Source: Symbiodinium natans (lineage: Eukaryota > Sar > Dinophyceae > Suessiales > Symbiodiniaceae). Taken from it: a DNA stretch of 60,000 nt. Both the position numbers and the translations under genes were made by a program. A model generated the notes under the pieces. It was not told where the DNA came from and did not search any database. It worked only from the letters and a program-made list of their open reading frames with translations. Numbering within the stretch: the stretch's first letter is position 1; the number at the start of each line of letters is the position of its first letter. Shown here one piece after another: positions 59,236 to 60,000 of this stretch. Location: NCBI GenBank assembly GCA_905221605.1, contig CAJNDS010001402.1, positions 290,501-350,500 on the forward strand. The letters are read 5' to 3'.

Positions 59236-59465
59236 TGCACAGAGACAGACCCGGGCATGAGTAGATGACCCCATGTGTGTGGTTGTCTAAGTTGCCCTTC
59301 CCTTTGTGGGCCACTGCCATAACACGAAAGCCTATCTTTGGGGGCTTTTTGTGTCATCGGTAGCGTTTTCTTCGGGGGACTCCCTCCGACATGGAGGTAT
59401 AATGGAGAGAAATACATTAAATCCATCTGTAGAAGCATGGACGTGAGAGTTGGAACTGAACTGTG

Positions 59466-59527
59466 ATGACCTTCCTCGGGGCACGAAGACCTTCGGCGCT
59501 GGTGCTACTGCTGACAGCTTGCCCATA
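59466..59527 (+). CDS. Signal-peptide first exon
   Basis: ATG 59466, MTFLGARRPSALVLLLTACP, CATA|GTAGGG donor. Basic start, hydrophobic core and Cys at the cleavage region. Likely the start of a secreted or ER protein. The minus strand is also open over 59332-59526. Confidence 0.4.
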
Positions 59528-59625
59528 GTAGGGCGGCAACCTCAATCCCCCAAACAGCCCTAAACCCGCAACCCCAACCGCTGAGCCCTAAGCCCTAGGT
59601 CCTAGGCCGCCATCTTGGATCCGAG

Positions 59626-59860
59626 GCTTCTCCAACCATGCAGTGGACACCTCGGCGCCGAACCAGCAGCAGGCTTGGCTGCCAGGACGTGCTGCGATAC
59701 GTCGCAGGACATAATTCTGCTGCAGGTGGCTACTGCGTGACATGGTAGGATGCTGCGTTAGGGGCTGTTCGTCCTGCTGGAGGCTGTTGCGTCGTGTTGG
59801 GGATCTTATCTACAGGAAGAGGCTGTGTCGCCTCCCATGCCCAACGACTACAATTCCTGA
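59626..59860 (+). CDS. Two exon candidates at the window end
   Basis: 59626-59714 (ATCCGAG acceptor; FSNHAVDTSAPNQQQAWLPG then RAAIRRRT, stop) and 59816-59860 (TCTACAG acceptor; EEAVSPPMPNDYNS, stop TGA). They could follow the signal-peptide exon at 59466. Unknown family. Confidence 0.38.
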
Positions 59861-60000
59861 TGAGTGGTCCCGCAACTAAATACCATTGAATACCCTTTGA
59901 ACTGTGAACCACCGAGTTTCGTATCACTCTTGGGTGGTGAAAACCAGGTGTCGCCGTTAACCGGTGCATTCCTAGCTTTTCGGGGAGCCCGGAACCCTAA

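Noticed and set aside
1-60000. tRNA and rRNA genes
   Set aside because: No cloverleaf-compatible or rRNA-like conserved stretch was noticed on either strand; a covariance-model search would be needed to exclude short ones.

Overview
The window reads as nuclear DNA of a dinoflagellate, of the GC-rich, intron-rich kind seen in Symbiodiniaceae and relatives. Three things point there. The plant/dinoflagellate telomere heptamer TTTAGGG/CCCTAAA, in perfect and decayed form, is scattered through the whole 60 kb instead of sitting at one end. Genes are broken into many exons of about 35-150 nt. Introns that I can verify by protein homology begin with GT, GC or GA and end with AG, which is a dinoflagellate trait. 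I see no bacterial operon, rRNA or tRNA gene. Almost all long open frames (Trp/Gly-rich, Pro-rich, His-rich, Pro-Lys-rich) are translations of repeats and were discarded; the real coding sequence lies in the short islands between repeats.

Layout. 0-7 kb: isolated exon islands, a 450-bp C-rich degenerate telomeric block and a roughly 30-bp minisatellite. 7-10.6 kb: a group of minus-strand exons. 11-17.7 kb: a plus-strand gene with at least four EF-hand segments. 18-23.7 kb: plus-strand exons of unrecognised genes, ending in a tandemly duplicated exon start. 23.86-24.78 kb: a roughly 60-bp minisatellite. 25-28.4 kb: more plus-strand exons. 28.45-29.03 kb: a large fold-back palindrome. 29.1-32.9 kb: several exons, then an FKBP-type peptidyl-prolyl isomerase resolved over six exons. 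33-36.1 kb: MITE-like elements and an AT-rich, foreign-looking stretch. 36.5-42.6 kb: plus-strand exons including a predicted secreted protein. 43-46.5 kb: exons, a second minisatellite and MITEs. 47.4-49.3 kb: an exostosin-like (GT47) glycosyltransferase. 49.4-50.0 kb: minus-strand exons. 50.8-53.1 kb: a multi-span membrane protein and a small five-exon gene. 53.35-53.55 kb: a decayed plastid thiS fragment. 53.8-60 kb: several plus-strand genes, including a compact secreted-protein gene with three exons.

The most unusual signal is the relation between telomere-type repeats and splicing. Exon islands repeatedly have CCCTAAA sequence on their left and TTTAGGG sequence on their right. The donor often is the repeat itself (exon|GTTTAGGG). 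At 56089-56136 a complete 48-nt GT-AG intron consists of TTTAGGG repeats only, with reading phase kept on both sides. In addition, several short terminal-inverted-repeat elements, two copies with clean 8-bp target duplications, sit at or exactly on exon borders as introner elements would. Exon calls rest on reading frame, splice dinucleotides and phase; functions are given only where motifs are recognisable (FKBP, EF-hand, exostosin, ThiS).
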